Positions 48,043 to 58,714 of a DNA stretch of 64,000 nt are shown here, piece after piece. A program made the translations under genes and the position numbers. The stretch covers positions 248,001 through 312,000 of the forward strand of contig CP054595.1 in assembly GCA_013347225.1 (NCBI GenBank). Reading direction: 5' to 3'. The stretch comes from Candidatus Accumulibacter similis (GTDB lineage: Bacteria; Pseudomonadota; Gammaproteobacteria; Burkholderiales; Rhodocyclaceae). How positions within the stretch are numbered: position 1 is the first letter of the stretch; each line of letters begins with the position of its first letter. Below the pieces are notes generated by a model. That model had not been told where the DNA came from. It was given only the letters and a program-made list of their open reading frames with translations, and searched no databases.

Positions 48043-48059
48043 CGCACCACTGCGGCGCA
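48043..48059. promoter_or_regulatory. Putative NtrC-type enhancer site
   Basis: CGCACC-N5-GGCGCA matches the NtrC consensus TGCACC-N5-GGTGCA at 10 of 12 positions with correct spacing. It lies about 100 bases from the nirB start point and about 140 bases from the nasA start point, so one site could serve both promoters. The GC-rich context makes a chance match possible. Confidence 0.4.
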
Positions 48060-48164
48060 CAAACGGGTGACCGCGCAAGCAACTGGTGCGCGCAACGGCT
48101 TGCTACGCGCGCGCCAACATCGGCGGCGCACGCTTTTGTGGGCCCGACCGCCCGCTGCTGGTCA

Positions 48165-48180
48165 TGGCACGCGTGTTGCT
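48165..48180 (+). promoter_or_regulatory. Sigma-54 promoter of nasA
   Basis: TGGCAC (48165-48170), five bases, then TTGCT (48176-48180), a full match to the -24/-12 consensus with GG-N10-GC spacing. Transcription would start near 48191, just before the GGGAG ribosome site of nasA. Confidence 0.8.
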
Positions 48181-48203
48181 TTGGAGAGCCGGGAGTGAAA
48201 ATC

Positions 48204-50939
48204 ATGAACGACATCGTCCGGTCCACCTGTTGTTACTGCGGCGTCGGCTGCGGGCTGCTGATCGAGACCAGCGACGGCCGCATCGTCGGCGTCCGCGGCG
48301 ACCCGGCGCATCCTGCCAACCACGGCCGCCTGTGCAGCAAGGGTGCGTCGCTGCATCTGAGCACCCGCCCGGAGTACCGCCTGCTTTATCCGCAGCTGCG
48401 GCGGCAACGCGACGCCGACCGGCAGCGTGTCGGCTGGGACGAGGCGCTCGATCACGCCGCCGACCGCTTTGCCGCGATCATCGCCGCACACGGTCCGGAC
48501 AGTGTCGCCTTCTACATCTCCGGTCAGTTGCTGACCGAGGACTATTACGTCTTCAACAAGCTGGCGAAAGGGCTGATCGGCACCAACAACGTCGATACCA
48601 ACTCGCGTCTCTGCATGTCGTCGGCAGTGGCCGGATACAAGCAGACTCTCGGCGCCGACGCACCACCGTGCTCCTACGAGGACATCGCGCTTGCCGACTG
48701 CCTGCTGATCGCCGGCGCCAACCCGGCGATCGCCCATCCGATCGTCTTCCGGCGCATCGAGGATGCGCGGGCAGCCAATCCCGGGCTGCGCATCATCGTC
48801 GTCGATCCGCGGCGCAGCGAAACCGCGGCCATCGCCGATCTCCACCTGCCGCTGGCCCCGGGCAGCGACATCGCGCTCTACAACGGCCTGCTGCACATCC
48901 TGCTCGCCGAGGGGCTGGTCAACCGCGACTACATCGCCCGCCATACCGAAGGTTTCGAGGCACTGGAGAAGATTGTCGCCACCTACACGCCGGCTGTCGT
49001 CGCGCGCCTGTGTGGGCTGGCCGAGGCCGACATCATCCGCGCCGGACGCTGGTTCGGCGGCGCCGGTGCCGCCCTCTCCCTGTACTGCCAGGGGCTCAAC
49101 CAGTCAGCTCATGGCACGCACAACAACGCGGCGCTGATCCACCTGCATCTGGCGACCGGGCAGATCGGCCGTCCCGGCGCCGGCCCGTTCTCGCTGACCG
49201 GGCAGCCGAACGCCATGGGTGGCCGCGAGGTCGGCGGCCTCGCCAACCTGCTCTCCGCGCACCGCGACCTCGCCAACCCGGAGCACCGCGCCGAAGTCGC
49301 CCGTCTGTGGGGCGTACCGTCGGTACCAGAGAGACCGGGGAAGACCGCCATCGAGCTGTTTGCCGCCCTGAGGACGGGCGAGGTCAAGGCGGTCTGGATC
49401 GCCTGCACCAACCCGGCACAATCACTGCCGGCGCAGGCCGAGGTTCGCGAAGCCCTGCGCGAGGCGGCCTTCGTCGTCCTCCAGGAAGCCTACGCCGACA
49501 CCGATACCGCAGCCTTTGCCGACCTGCTGCTGCCGGCGACCACTTGGGGCGAGAAGGAGGGAACGGTGACCAACTCGGAACGGCGGATCACCCATCTCGT
49601 GCCGGCCGTGGCAGCGCCGGGCGAAGCCCGACACGACTGGCGGATCGCCGTCGACTTCGCGCGCCGCCTCGGCCTGCGACTGGCGCAGCCGTTGGCCGGC
49701 AACCTGTTTCCCTACGAGCACCCGGAGCAGATCTTCGAAGAGCACCGGGAGAGCACGCTGGGGCGTGACCTCGACATCGGCGGTCTGAGCTATTCTCTGC
49801 TCGATGCGCTCGGCCCGCAACAGTGGCCCTTTCCCGTCGGCGCGAGCAGTGGCCGGCAGCGCCTTTACGCGGACGGCGTCTTCCCGACGGTGAACGGGCG
49901 CGCCCGTTTCGTCGTCGCCGAACATCGGCCGACGGCCGAAGTCACCGACTCCTCGTTGCCGATCAGCCTGCTCTCCGGGCGGCTGCGCGACCAGTGGCAC
50001 GGCATGAGCCGCAGCGGAACCGTCGCCCGCCTCTTCAATCTCGACGACGAACCGTTGCTGACGATGCACCCGGCCGATCTCCAGCAGCGCGACCTGCAGG
50101 GCGGCGATCTGGCGAGCCTGCGCAACCCGCGCGGCAGCATCATCGTCCGCGTCGCCGCTGATGCCGGGCTGCCGCGCGGGTGTGCCTGGCTGCCGATGCA
50201 CTGGGGCAGCCGATACATGAACAGTGCCGGCGTCAACGCGCTGACGACCCCGGCGCGCGACCCCTTTTCGCAGCAGCCGGAACTGAAGCACGCCGCTGTC
50301 GCCGTCGACAAGGCGGATTTGCCCTGGCAACTGGTCGTCCTGCGCCTGGCGGATGGCGGCGAAGCCGGCACGGCCGGACTGCTCGCGTCCGCCCGGCGTC
50401 TGCTCGGCGACTTCGACTTCGCAACCGTCGGGCTGTACGGCCGCCGCCAGCCATTGGTGATCCTGCGCGCCGCCCACCGGCAGCCATTGCCGGACGACCG
50501 CCTGCGCGAAATCGACCGGCTGTTCGGTCTCACCGACGATGCGGCAGCGATCGTCTATGCGGATGGGCAGCGGCAGGTCAGCAAGCGTGCCGTCGCTCCC
50601 GGCGGCCGCCTGATCGGCGTCCGTCTCGCCGGGGAAACGCTCGCCCAGGGCTGGCTCAAGGAGGTGATGGCCGACGACTCACTCGACGCCGAACTCGTTC
50701 GCTGGGCGGTGGCGCCGATCGGCCACCGACCGGGGAGACTGCCGCTGCGCAGCCCCGTCGTCTGCCGGTGTGCCGACGTGACGGCGGCCGAGATCACCGC
50801 CGACCTCGCCAGCGGCGCGGGCCTGGCGGCCTTGCAGGAAAGGCGCGGCTGCGGTACCTTCTGTGGCTCCTGCCTGCCGGAACTCCGCCAGATGGTCGCC
50901 GCGCACGCGTCGGACACGCCAGGCGCTGGAACCGCCTGA
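48204..50939 (+). CDS. nasA: Assimilatory nitrate reductase catalytic subunit NasA
   Basis: Molybdenum-cofactor enzyme that reduces nitrate to nitrite in the cytoplasm, 911 residues. The N-terminal [4Fe-4S] site has Cys9, Cys12, Cys16 and Cys44 with the conserved lysine after it (LCSKG). The MoCo-binding blocks YCQGLNQSAHGTHNNAA and GQPNAMGGREVGGLANLL are typical. Residues from about 850 add a BFD-like [2Fe-2S] domain (VVCRCADVTAAEI, GCGTFCGSC), as in NasA/NarB proteins that take electrons from NADH via a partner. I chose ATG 48204 with GGGAG 8 bases before it. Divergent from nirB with a 284-base regulatory gap. Confidence 0.95.
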   Translation: MNDIVRSTCCYCGVGCGLLIETSDGRIVGVRGDPAHPANHGRLCSKGASLHLSTRPEYRLLYPQLRRQRDADRQRVGWDEALDHAADRFAAIIAAHGPDSVAFYISGQLLTEDYYVFNKLAKGLIGTNNVDTNSRLCMSSAVAGYKQTLGADAPPCSYEDIALADCLLIAGANPAIAHPIVFRRIEDARAANPGLRIIVVDPRRSETAAIADLHLPLAPGSDIALYNGLLHILLAEGLVNRDYIARHTEGFEALEKIVATYTPAVVARLCGLAEADIIRAGRWFGGAGAALSLYCQGLNQSAHGTHNNAALIHLHLATGQIGRPGAGPFSLTGQPNAMGGREVGGLANLLSAHRDLANPEHRAEVARLWGVPSVPERPGKTAIELFAALRTGEVKAVWIACTNPAQSLPAQAEVREALREAAFVVLQEAYADTDTAAFADLLLPATTWGEKEGTVTNSERRITHLVPAVAAPGEARHDWRIAVDFARRLGLRLAQPLAGNLFPYEHPEQIFEEHRESTLGRDLDIGGLSYSLLDALGPQQWPFPVGASSGRQRLYADGVFPTVNGRARFVVAEHRPTAEVTDSSLPISLLSGRLRDQWHGMSRSGTVARLFNLDDEPLLTMHPADLQQRDLQGGDLASLRNPRGSIIVRVAADAGLPRGCAWLPMHWGSRYMNSAGVNALTTPARDPFSQQPELKHAAVAVDKADLPWQLVVLRLADGGEAGTAGLLASARRLLGDFDFATVGLYGRRQPLVILRAAHRQPLPDDRLREIDRLFGLTDDAAAIVYADGQRQVSKRAVAPGGRLIGVRLAGETLAQGWLKEVMADDSLDAELVRWAVAPIGHRPGRLPLRSPVVCRCADVTAAEITADLASGAGLAALQERRGCGTFCGSCLPELRQMVAAHASDTPGAGTA

Positions 50940-51029
50940 ACTGTCGGGACCGAGCGCCCGACGACCATCATCGCCGGACCGAGGCAGTCTTGTCCCTGTG
51001 CACCCGTCTTGCCTGCCGGTAGATCGCCA

Positions 51030-51560
51030 ATGTCGTCGCAACGCCACTTCCTGCCCTTCGGTCTGGCCGCCACCCTCCTCCTCGCCGCCTGCGCGACCGC
51101 CGACAGGCCATCCGTCGCAGTCGACGCGGCAAGACCCGGGACGGAACAGCAGAAGCCCGCCCGCCCGCCGCTGTCTACCGGCCGACCCGGCGCCGGCAAG
51201 CCGACGCCATTCGCCGACGATGAGGCGGCAAGAACGGTCTATTTCGCTTCCGGCGAGGTGACGGTCGATATCCAGGGCCTCGAGGTGCTGCGACAGAACG
51301 CCCAGAAACTGAAGGAGGATCCGCAGTTGATCGTCGTTCTCGTCGGCCACACCGACAACCTCGGCAGCCCCGCCTACAACCTGGCGGTCGCCGACCGGCG
51401 AACGGAAGCGGTGAGCGAGCGGCTGCGCTCGCTCGGCGTGCCACGCAACCAGATACGCCGCCTGCCACTCGGCAGCGAGGAGAGCAGCAAGCAGAAGTGT
51501 GACAGCGAGGCTTGCCGGCACAGCATGCGCCGTGTCGACCTGGTGTACGAAAGGCGCTGA
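51030..51560 (+). CDS. OmpA-family lipoprotein
   Basis: A 176-residue outer-membrane lipoprotein. The signal peptide ends in LAAC (Cys21), then a proline-rich linker, then an OmpA/peptidoglycan-binding domain with VLVGHTDNLGSPAYNLAVADRR and the arginine of RRVDLVYERR. It probably tethers the outer membrane to the wall. Two cysteines near the end (KCDSEACRHS) may form a disulfide. The ATG at 51030 is preferred to 51009 because the signal peptide then has normal length. Confidence 0.85.
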   Translation: MSSQRHFLPFGLAATLLLAACATADRPSVAVDAARPGTEQQKPARPPLSTGRPGAGKPTPFADDEAARTVYFASGEVTVDIQGLEVLRQNAQKLKEDPQLIVVLVGHTDNLGSPAYNLAVADRRTEAVSERLRSLGVPRNQIRRLPLGSEESSKQKCDSEACRHSMRRVDLVYERR

Positions 51561-51594
51561 GTCCCCTCGCCGCGCGACCAACAGCGCCGGTCGA

Positions 51595-52896
51595 TCAGGC
51601 CGGCGGCTGCCAGACGTTGCGGCAATGGGTTTCGCGGATTCGCCAGGCTGCCAGCGCACCGAAAGCCGCGGTCACGGCGAGCAGCAGAACGCCGGCCTGA
51701 AAATCGGCCGTACTGTACAGCCGGGCCCCTCCATCGCTCACGCCTCCCTGCCAGCTCAGGTCCATCACCCACCCTACCAGCGGTTGCAGGATGGCTGCGG
51801 CGAGAAAGCCTCCCATGTTGGTGACGCTGGTCGACATTCCCGAAAGCAGCGGTGGATTGACTTCCTTGGCGCAGGCCCAGGTAAGGGTGAAACTGGCGGT
51901 CAAGAGACCCATGAGAGCGAACAGTGCGTAGCTGAGGAGCAACGGCAGGGTGGTCCCCGACAGCCAGACGAACCAGATCGCCGCGTAAAGGTGGCTGCCG
52001 GCCAGCAGCACCGGCTTGCGCCGGCCAAGCCGGTCGGACAGCGTGCCGACGACGACGCAGCCCAACGCAAAACCGGCGAAATACAGGCTGACATGATTGG
52101 CGGCGACGCTGCGCGACATCTGGTGGGCCTGCGTCAGGAACGGCGTCGCCCAGAGACCGGCGAAGGCAAAGAAGCTGCCGCAGATGCCGAAGTTGACGCA
52201 GACGACAGGCCACGTATCGCGGTTCCTGAGTACCAGCAGCAGGCCCGAGAGGACCACCGTGCGGTCGAAACGCGGCCTGTTGCCGGACGGCGACGCCGCC
52301 GCGCCAGCGCTGCCCACTGCGGTTTCGCGCAGCAGCCCCCAGCAGGCCAGTCCGAGCAACAGCGAGACCGCCGCCAATCCGACGAAAACTCCCCGCCAGC
52401 CGGTGACCTGAGCCAGCCACGACAAGGGCGCGCCGGCGAGTACCGAGCCGAGATTGCCGATCAGCATGGCGACTCCGACGAGGCTGGCAAAGCGTCTCTC
52501 GTCGAAGGAAACGGCGATGATCTTGAGCATGGCGATGAAGGTCACCGACACCCCGAGCCCGATCAGCGTCCTTCCGAGCAGCGCCAGGTCCAGGGTGGCG
52601 GCAAGGCCGAACAGCAGACTGCCGGCGCCGCCGACGAGCCCGCCGACGAGGAGGATCAGGCGCGGCCCGAGGGTGTCGACGAGAATTCCGGTCGGCACCT
52701 GCATCAGTGTATAGACGTAGAAGTACGTCGCCGCGAGGACTCCCAGCGACGAAGCCGTGGTGTTGAACGCGGCAACCAGATCGGGGGCGATCCCGGCTGG
52801 TGCGAAACGCTGGAAGAACGAGAGGACATACGCCGCAACGACGACGGCCAGTGCCAGCCGGCGCCGTCGCGTCGGCGGACCGCCCGCATCACTCAC
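51595..52896 (-). CDS. Major facilitator superfamily transporter
   Basis: A 433-residue carrier with 12 membrane helices. The loop motif between helices 2 and 3 is PTGILVDTLGPR and its repeat in the second half is GTLSDRLGRRKPVL. The N-terminus LSFFQRFAPAGIAPDLVAAF is seen in a group of proteobacterial MFS proteins of unknown substrate. There is no clear link to the genes on either side; it converges with the OmpA lipoprotein gene. Confidence 0.88.
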   Translation of the reverse strand: MSDAGGPPTRRRRLALAVVVAAYVLSFFQRFAPAGIAPDLVAAFNTTASSLGVLAATYFYVYTLMQVPTGILVDTLGPRLILLVGGLVGGAGSLLFGLAATLDLALLGRTLIGLGVSVTFIAMLKIIAVSFDERRFASLVGVAMLIGNLGSVLAGAPLSWLAQVTGWRGVFVGLAAVSLLLGLACWGLLRETAVGSAGAAASPSGNRPRFDRTVVLSGLLLVLRNRDTWPVVCVNFGICGSFFAFAGLWATPFLTQAHQMSRSVAANHVSLYFAGFALGCVVVGTLSDRLGRRKPVLLAGSHLYAAIWFVWLSGTTLPLLLSYALFALMGLLTASFTLTWACAKEVNPPLLSGMSTSVTNMGGFLAAAILQPLVGWVMDLSWQGGVSDGGARLYSTADFQAGVLLLAVTAAFGALAAWRIRETHCRNVWQPPA

Positions 52897-52938
52897 CGGC
52901 GGCCCCGCTCGATGCTTGCCGGCAAGCCGGGCGGGCGC

Positions 52939-55107
52939 TCAGGCCAGCCCACGACTGGCGAGATCACGGGCCAGAGCACGGTCAACCTTGAGGAAATGGT
53001 TCACCAGCCAGTCGCGGATGAAACCCATCAGCTCGACCGAGATCGTACCGCCGGCGTCGTACTCTCGCTTGAAGCGTGAAACTTCCTCGACCAGCTTGCG
53101 GTGCGCCGCCAGATGGGCGTCGCGATCGCCATACTGATGTTGTTCCATGAGTCTCTGCTCGAAGGCGAAATGGTTCACCGTGTAGTTCACCAGTTCGTCG
53201 AGGATCGCCCCACAGGCGGCGCGGCCGGCGCCCGAGCGCATCGCGGCGTTCAGTCGGTTGGCAATCCCGATCAGGACTTGGTGCTGGCGGTCGATCTCGG
53301 CGTGGCCGACGGCCAGCGCGCTCGACCATTCCATCAGCGGCTTTACCGCCGCCTCGCTGCTGCGAGCCGCCGGCAAACTGCCGCCAGGCATGTCGCCTAT
53401 GCGGAAACGCTGCACCATCGAGAACATCTCGCTCGACGCCTGCTCGAGATCGGCCGCCGACTGCAACGACTGCCTGATGACGCTCTCGGTCTGGCTGGAA
53501 GCCTTCATCACCGCATCGACGTTGCCGACGATGTCTTCGATCCGCTGCGTCTGCGCCCGCGTCGCCTGTGACAGCGCCTGCATCTTCTGCAGCGTATCCT
53601 GCGCCTGCTGCTCGATGGCGTGCAGGGTTTCGGCCGCGGAATTTGCCTGCTCAACGCCACTGGCGATCACCGGCGCCGCCGCGTGCATGCCGCTGACCGC
53701 ACTTTCCGTGTCGGCGCGAATTCCCTGCAGGACACCGCCGATCTCGGTCGTCGCCCTGCTCGTACGCTCGGCAAGCTTGCGCACCTCGTCGGCAACGACG
53801 GCGAAACCGCGCCCCTGCTCACCGGCGCGAGCGGCCTCGATGGCCGCGTTCAAGGCCAGCAGATTGGTCTGATCGGCGATTTCCTTGATGACGCGGGCCA
53901 TCTGGCCGATCTCGCCGGTGCTTGCGACCAGCCGTGAAACTTGATCCGACGAAACGGCAACGGTATCGGCAATCGCCTGCATCTCGCGCGCCACCCGCGC
54001 CGCGACGCCGGCACCGTCGTGCGCCCGCCGGGCGACCTCGTGTGCGCCGTCCTCGGTGGCCCGCACCAGACCGTTTACGACATCGACACTCGCCGAGACG
54101 TCGCTGATCGCCGCGCGCGTTTCGGTGACGGCGCTGGCCTGTACCTGCGTTGCCAGGTTGATCTGGTTCGACTCCGCCGAAAGGCGCTCGATGCTGGCCT
54201 GTACACGGCTGGCGTTGCCGAAGATGGCGCGCAGCATCTCGCGCAGACTGCTCTGCATGTGCGACAGAACGAAGAGGACACTGCTCCTGTCGTCCGGCTG
54301 CAGCGGGATGTCATGTGTCAGGTCGCCATCGGCAATGCTGCTTGTCGCGGCGAGCGCAGCGCGTGGCTCACCGCCGAACTCACTGACGATGCTCGTTCTG
54401 ACCAGCCAGCCGCCGAGCAGCAGCACGAGCGTCGCGGCAACCGCCAACGACACGCTGTGAAGCGCCTCTTCACGGAATATGCGATCCACGTCGTCGATGT
54501 AGATCCCCGAGCCGACCACCCAGCCCCAGGGCTCGAACTTCCTGACGTAGGAAAGCTTGGTGAACAGTTCGCTGGTCACGCCGCCGCCGGCCAGCGGCTT
54601 CGGCCACAGGTACTCGACGAAGCCCTCGCCGGCCTGCTCGACCACGTCGTTGAAACTGACGAAAAGGTTCTTCCCGTCGATCGGAAGTCTCTCGCCACTG
54701 ACGCCCGCCTGCATCGAGATCGCCTTGTTGAAGCGCGCTTCATCGAGCACCTTGCCGTCGAGTGCCGGTACCGTCGGGTGCATCACCATGCGCGGCACCG
54801 GCTTGCCGAGGTCGTTGATCCAGAAGTACTCGGCCTTTTCGTAGCGCAGCCGCTTGACGGCCTTGATCGCCTGTTGCCGGGCCTCTTCCTCGCCCAGCGT
54901 GCCGGCCTTCTGCAGGTCGTGGTAATGCTCGAGAACGCCGACGACCGTTTCGACCAGGTGCCGGGTCTTCACCTGGCGATCGCTGTAGAGCAGGCCGTGC
55001 AGCGACCACAGGCCCTCCCAGACGATCAGGAGCATCGCCAGCAGGGCCAGGATCGCGGTCAGCGAAAGCCGGTTCATCAGACTGAGGCGGCGCAGCGCTG
55101 CAATCAT
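52939..55107 (-). CDS. Methyl-accepting chemotaxis protein with C-terminal hemerythrin domain
   Basis: A 722-residue chemoreceptor. Two membrane helices (about 12-31 and 218-237) flank a periplasmic Cache-type sensor ([18 protein letters not shown] at about 94-111). A HAMP-like linker and the signalling hairpin follow ([37 protein letters not shown] core at about 410-446, which contacts CheA/CheW). Residues 590-722 form a bacteriohemerythrin with all seven di-iron ligands: His609, His646, Glu650, His665, His669, His704 and Asp709. It likely senses oxygen or redox state in the cytoplasm in addition to a periplasmic ligand. ATG 55107 follows GGGGGGAGTGAA. Confidence 0.93.
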   Translation of the reverse strand: MIAALRRLSLMNRLSLTAILALLAMLLIVWEGLWSLHGLLYSDRQVKTRHLVETVVGVLEHYHDLQKAGTLGEEEARQQAIKAVKRLRYEKAEYFWINDLGKPVPRMVMHPTVPALDGKVLDEARFNKAISMQAGVSGERLPIDGKNLFVSFNDVVEQAGEGFVEYLWPKPLAGGGVTSELFTKLSYVRKFEPWGWVVGSGIYIDDVDRIFREEALHSVSLAVAATLVLLLGGWLVRTSIVSEFGGEPRAALAATSSIADGDLTHDIPLQPDDRSSVLFVLSHMQSSLREMLRAIFGNASRVQASIERLSAESNQINLATQVQASAVTETRAAISDVSASVDVVNGLVRATEDGAHEVARRAHDGAGVAARVAREMQAIADTVAVSSDQVSRLVASTGEIGQMARVIKEIADQTNLLALNAAIEAARAGEQGRGFAVVADEVRKLAERTSRATTEIGGVLQGIRADTESAVSGMHAAAPVIASGVEQANSAAETLHAIEQQAQDTLQKMQALSQATRAQTQRIEDIVGNVDAVMKASSQTESVIRQSLQSAADLEQASSEMFSMVQRFRIGDMPGGSLPAARSSEAAVKPLMEWSSALAVGHAEIDRQHQVLIGIANRLNAAMRSGAGRAACGAILDELVNYTVNHFAFEQRLMEQHQYGDRDAHLAAHRKLVEEVSRFKREYDAGGTISVELMGFIRDWLVNHFLKVDRALARDLASRGLA

Positions 55108-55279
55108 TTCACTCCCCCCCGTTTTCTGCCAGACAGCCATGCTGGACCAATCGGAAAGAACTTGCAACAGAGGAAGTGCCGCACACGGACTCTGCGCGAC
55201 CCCCCGCGCGGCGCACGACCTTCGCGACGCGGCGATGGTCGGCCCCGGGCGTGGCGGCAGCACGCCCGGGCCGTCGCTC

Positions 55280-58200
55280 CTACATGCTGCGCCGATACTG
55301 ACCACCGACCGCGTAGAGTGCGTTGGTGATCTGACCCAGCGAACAGACGCGAACAGCGTCCATCAGGACCGCGAAGACGTTGCCGTTGTCGATGACGACG
55401 CGCTGCAGGCGCTCGAGCATGGCTCCGGCGGCGGCCGCATTGCGGCCCTGGAAGGCCTGCAGGCGCTGCAGCTGCGACTGCTTCTCCTCCTCCGTCGAGC
55501 GCGCCAGCTCGATCTCGATCGGGGCATCTCCGTGCGGGTTGCGGAAAGTGTTGACGCCGACGATCGGGAACGACCCATCGTGCTTCTTGTGCTCGTAGTA
55601 GAGCGATTCCTCCTGGATCTTGCCGCGCTGGTAGCCGGTTTCCATGGCGCCGAGAACGCCACCACGCGAAGCGATCGCCTCGAACTCGCGCAGCACGGCC
55701 TCCTCGACGAGATCGGTCAGCTCGTCGATGATGAACGACCCCTGGTTCGGGTTCTCGTTCATCGCCAGGCCCCACTCGCGGTTGATGATCAACTGGATCG
55801 CCATCGCCCGGCGGACCGACTCCTCGGTCGGGGTCGTGATCGCCTCGTCGTAGGCGTTGGTGTGCAGTGAGTTGCAGTTGTCGTAGATGGCGATCAGCGC
55901 CTGCAGCGTCGTGCGGATGTCGTTGAACGCCATCTCCTGCGCGTGCAGCGAGCGGCCGGAGGTCTGGATGTGATACTTCAGCTTCTGGCTGCGCTCGTTG
56001 CCGCCGTACTTGTTCTTCATCGCCACCGCCCAGATGCGACGGGCAACGCGACCGATCACCGAGTACTCGGGGTCCATGCCGTTGCTGAAGAAGAACGACA
56101 GGTTGGGCGCGAAGTCGTCGATGTGCATGCCGCGCGCGAGATAGGTCTCGACGTAGGTGAAGCCGTTGGCGAGCGTGAACGCCAGTTGCGAGATCGGGTT
56201 CGCGCCGGCTTCGGCGATGTGGTAGCCGGAGATCGATACCGAGTAGAAGTTGCCGATCTGGTTGTGGACGAAGAACTCCTGAATGTCGCCCATCATCTTC
56301 AACGCGAACTCGGTCGAGAAGATGCAGGTGTTCTGTCCCTGGTCCTCCTTCAGGATGTCGGCCTGCACGGTGCCGCGGACGTTGGCCAGCACCCAGGTGC
56401 GAATCTTGGCGATCTCGTCCTCGGTCGGCTCGCGACCGTTGTCGACGCGGAACTTGTCGACCTGCTGGTCGATCGCGGTGTTGAAGAACATCGACAGGAT
56501 GATCGGCGCCGGCCCATTGATCGTCAGCGAAACCGAGGTCGTCGGGGCGCAGAGTTCGAAACCGTCAAAGAGGACCTTCATGTCGTCGAGGGTCGCGATC
56601 GACACGCCGGAGTTGCCGACCTTGCCGTAGATGTCCGGGCGAGCGTCGGGGTCGCAGCCATAGAGGGTGACCGAGTCGAAGGCAGTCGACAGGCGCTTGG
56701 CTGGCATTCCCTCGGAGACCCTCTTGAAACGCCGATTGGTGCGGAAGGCGTCCCCTTCGCCGGCAAACATCCGTGTCGGATCCTCGTTCTCGCGCTTGAA
56801 GGCGAAGACGCCGGCAGTGAAGGGGAAGGAGCCCGGAACGTTCTCGCGCAGCAGAAAACGCAGTACTTCGCCGTCGTCCCTGTAGGTCGGCAGCGCGACC
56901 TTGCGGATGCGCGACCCGGAGAGCGAGGTGCCGGTGAGGCGGGTGCGGATCTCGCGGTCGCGGATCTTCACCACGTACTCGTCCTGCGCGTAGAGCTCGA
57001 CCGTCTTCGGCCACATGTCGAGCAGCTTGCGCGAACGGGCGTCGAGCTGGCCGTCCTTCCAGCCGATCAGCTCGTCGAAATCCGCTGCCGGCTTGCCGCA
57101 GCTTTCGAACAACGCCTTGGCAGTGCGCAGCGACTGCCGCTGGCGTGCGATCTCGGCCTGTTCGGCGGTGTGCGCGTGGTAGGCACGGACCGTGTCGGCA
57201 ATCTCGGCAAGGTAACGGACCCGTTGCGGCGGTACGATGGCGCGCTGGTTCGACGACTGCCGCACGCCCACCAGCGGCAGCCGGCCCTTCTTCAGCTTCA
57301 GGCCGCAGGCGTGCAGCGTGGGCACGATCGCCTGGTACAGCGCCGTGACGCCGTCGTCGTTGAAGCGCGCGGCCATCGTGCCGAACACCGGCATCTCGTC
57401 GGGACTCTGGTTGAAGGCCTCGTGATTGCGCTGATACTGCTTGCGGACGTCACGCAGCGCATCGTCGGCGCCCTTGCGGTCAAACTTGTTGATCGCCACG
57501 AAATCGGCGAAATCGAGCATGTCGATCTTCTCGAGCTGGGATGCGGCGCCGAACTCGGGGGTCATGACATACAGCGAGACGTCGACCAGCGGCACGATCG
57601 CGGCGTTTCCCTGGCCGATTCCCGAGGTTTCGACGATGACCAGATCGAAGCCCGCCAGTTTGCAGGCAGAGACCACTTCCGGCAGCGCGGCGGAGATTTC
57701 CGACCCCGTGTCGCGCGTCGCCAGCGAGCGCATGTAGATGTTCGGATGCTCGATGGCGTTCATCCGGATGCGGTCACCCAGCAATGCCCCACCGGTCCGC
57801 TTGCGCGACGGGTCGATCGAGATGATCGCCAGCTTGATGCCGTCTCCCTGGTCGAGCCGGAAGCGCCGCACCAGCTCGTCGGTCAGCGACGACTTGCCGG
57901 CGCCACCGGTGCCGGTGATGCCCAGCGTCGGCACCTTGAGCCCGGCGGCCGCGTGCAGCAGCTTCTTGCGCAACGCCTCCGGATAGGCACCGTTCTCGAG
58001 CGCCGTGATGATCTGTGCCAGCTGCCGCCGGCTGCCGCTCTTCAGGGCAGCGAGGACGGCGTCGGTGTCCTGCGGTGCCAGCGACGACAGGTCGTTGTCG
58101 GATTTCGCGACGACCTCGTTGATCATGCCCTGCAGACCCATCGACTGGCCGTCCTCGGGCGAATAGACGCGCGTCACGCCATAGGCGTGCAGTTCCTCGA

Positions 58201-58546
58201 TCTCGCTCGGCACGATGACGCCGCCACCGCCGCCGAAGACCTTGATGTTCTCGCCGCCGCCCGCCCGCAGCAGGTCGATCATGTACTTGAAGAATTCGAC
58301 ATGGCCACCCTGGTAGGAGGTGATGGCGATTCCCTGCACATCTTCCTGCAACGCCGCGTTGACGATCTCCTGTACGGAACGGTTGTGGCCGAGGTGAATC
58401 ACCTCGGCGCCGGTCGACTGCAGGATGCGGCGCATGATGTTGATCGATGCATCGTGCCCGTCGAACAGCGAAGCGGCGGTGACGAAACGCACCTTGTGCT
58501 TGGGCTTGTAGGGTAGAAGCTTCTTGGCAATGGAAAGATCGGTCAT
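55280..58546 (-). CDS. icmF: Fused isobutyryl-CoA mutase IcmF
   Basis: Coenzyme B12 enzyme that interconverts isobutyryl-CoA and n-butyryl-CoA, 1088 residues. The order is the IcmF order: cobalamin domain with the lower-ligand motif DGHDAS (29-34), a MeaB-like G-protein chaperone with P-loop GTGGAGKS (212-219) and NKFD (353-356), then the mutase barrel. The substrate-sorting residues are Phe581 (where methylmalonyl-CoA mutase has Tyr) and Gln738 (where it has Arg), which point to isobutyryl-CoA type substrates. Some IcmF proteins also act on pivalyl-CoA; this cannot be excluded. Divergent from an AraC-type regulator. Confidence 0.94.
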   Translation of the reverse strand: MTDLSIAKKLLPYKPKHKVRFVTAASLFDGHDASINIMRRILQSTGAEVIHLGHNRSVQEIVNAALQEDVQGIAITSYQGGHVEFFKYMIDLLRAGGGENIKVFGGGGGVIVPSEIEELHAYGVTRVYSPEDGQSMGLQGMINEVVAKSDNDLSSLAPQDTDAVLAALKSGSRRQLAQIITALENGAYPEALRKKLLHAAAGLKVPTLGITGTGGAGKSSLTDELVRRFRLDQGDGIKLAIISIDPSRKRTGGALLGDRIRMNAIEHPNIYMRSLATRDTGSEISAALPEVVSACKLAGFDLVIVETSGIGQGNAAIVPLVDVSLYVMTPEFGAASQLEKIDMLDFADFVAINKFDRKGADDALRDVRKQYQRNHEAFNQSPDEMPVFGTMAARFNDDGVTALYQAIVPTLHACGLKLKKGRLPLVGVRQSSNQRAIVPPQRVRYLAEIADTVRAYHAHTAEQAEIARQRQSLRTAKALFESCGKPAADFDELIGWKDGQLDARSRKLLDMWPKTVELYAQDEYVVKIRDREIRTRLTGTSLSGSRIRKVALPTYRDDGEVLRFLLRENVPGSFPFTAGVFAFKRENEDPTRMFAGEGDAFRTNRRFKRVSEGMPAKRLSTAFDSVTLYGCDPDARPDIYGKVGNSGVSIATLDDMKVLFDGFELCAPTTSVSLTINGPAPIILSMFFNTAIDQQVDKFRVDNGREPTEDEIAKIRTWVLANVRGTVQADILKEDQGQNTCIFSTEFALKMMGDIQEFFVHNQIGNFYSVSISGYHIAEAGANPISQLAFTLANGFTYVETYLARGMHIDDFAPNLSFFFSNGMDPEYSVIGRVARRIWAVAMKNKYGGNERSQKLKYHIQTSGRSLHAQEMAFNDIRTTLQALIAIYDNCNSLHTNAYDEAITTPTEESVRRAMAIQLIINREWGLAMNENPNQGSFIIDELTDLVEEAVLREFEAIASRGGVLGAMETGYQRGKIQEESLYYEHKKHDGSFPIVGVNTFRNPHGDAPIEIELARSTEEEKQSQLQRLQAFQGRNAAAAGAMLERLQRVVIDNGNVFAVLMDAVRVCSLGQITNALYAVGGQYRRSM

Positions 58547-58714
58547 GTCGTTCGCGCTCCAGGATGATCGGAATGGCAGAGGTCAGCGGCTGCCGTACAG
58601 GGACCCACATGGTAGGAAGTTGACGCCGGGAAAGCCATTACCCAAGATGCCGCCAACAATGCAAATCTTGCCAACTTGAAATATCCTGTCAATACACAGC
58701 CTTGCGGGAAGCCA

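Noticed and set aside
55943..58516. Open frame of 857 codons on the plus strand
   Set aside because: Antisense to icmF, which has all catalytic motifs; shadow frame.
58650..58680. Sigma-54-like TTGGCAAGATTTGCA upstream of icmF
   Set aside because: The GG and GC elements are only 8 bases apart instead of 10.
58687..58692. Perfect TTGACA (-35) on the minus strand before icmF
   Set aside because: The hexamer at 17 bases spacing (AAGATT) matches the -10 consensus at only three positions, so I did not list it as a promoter.
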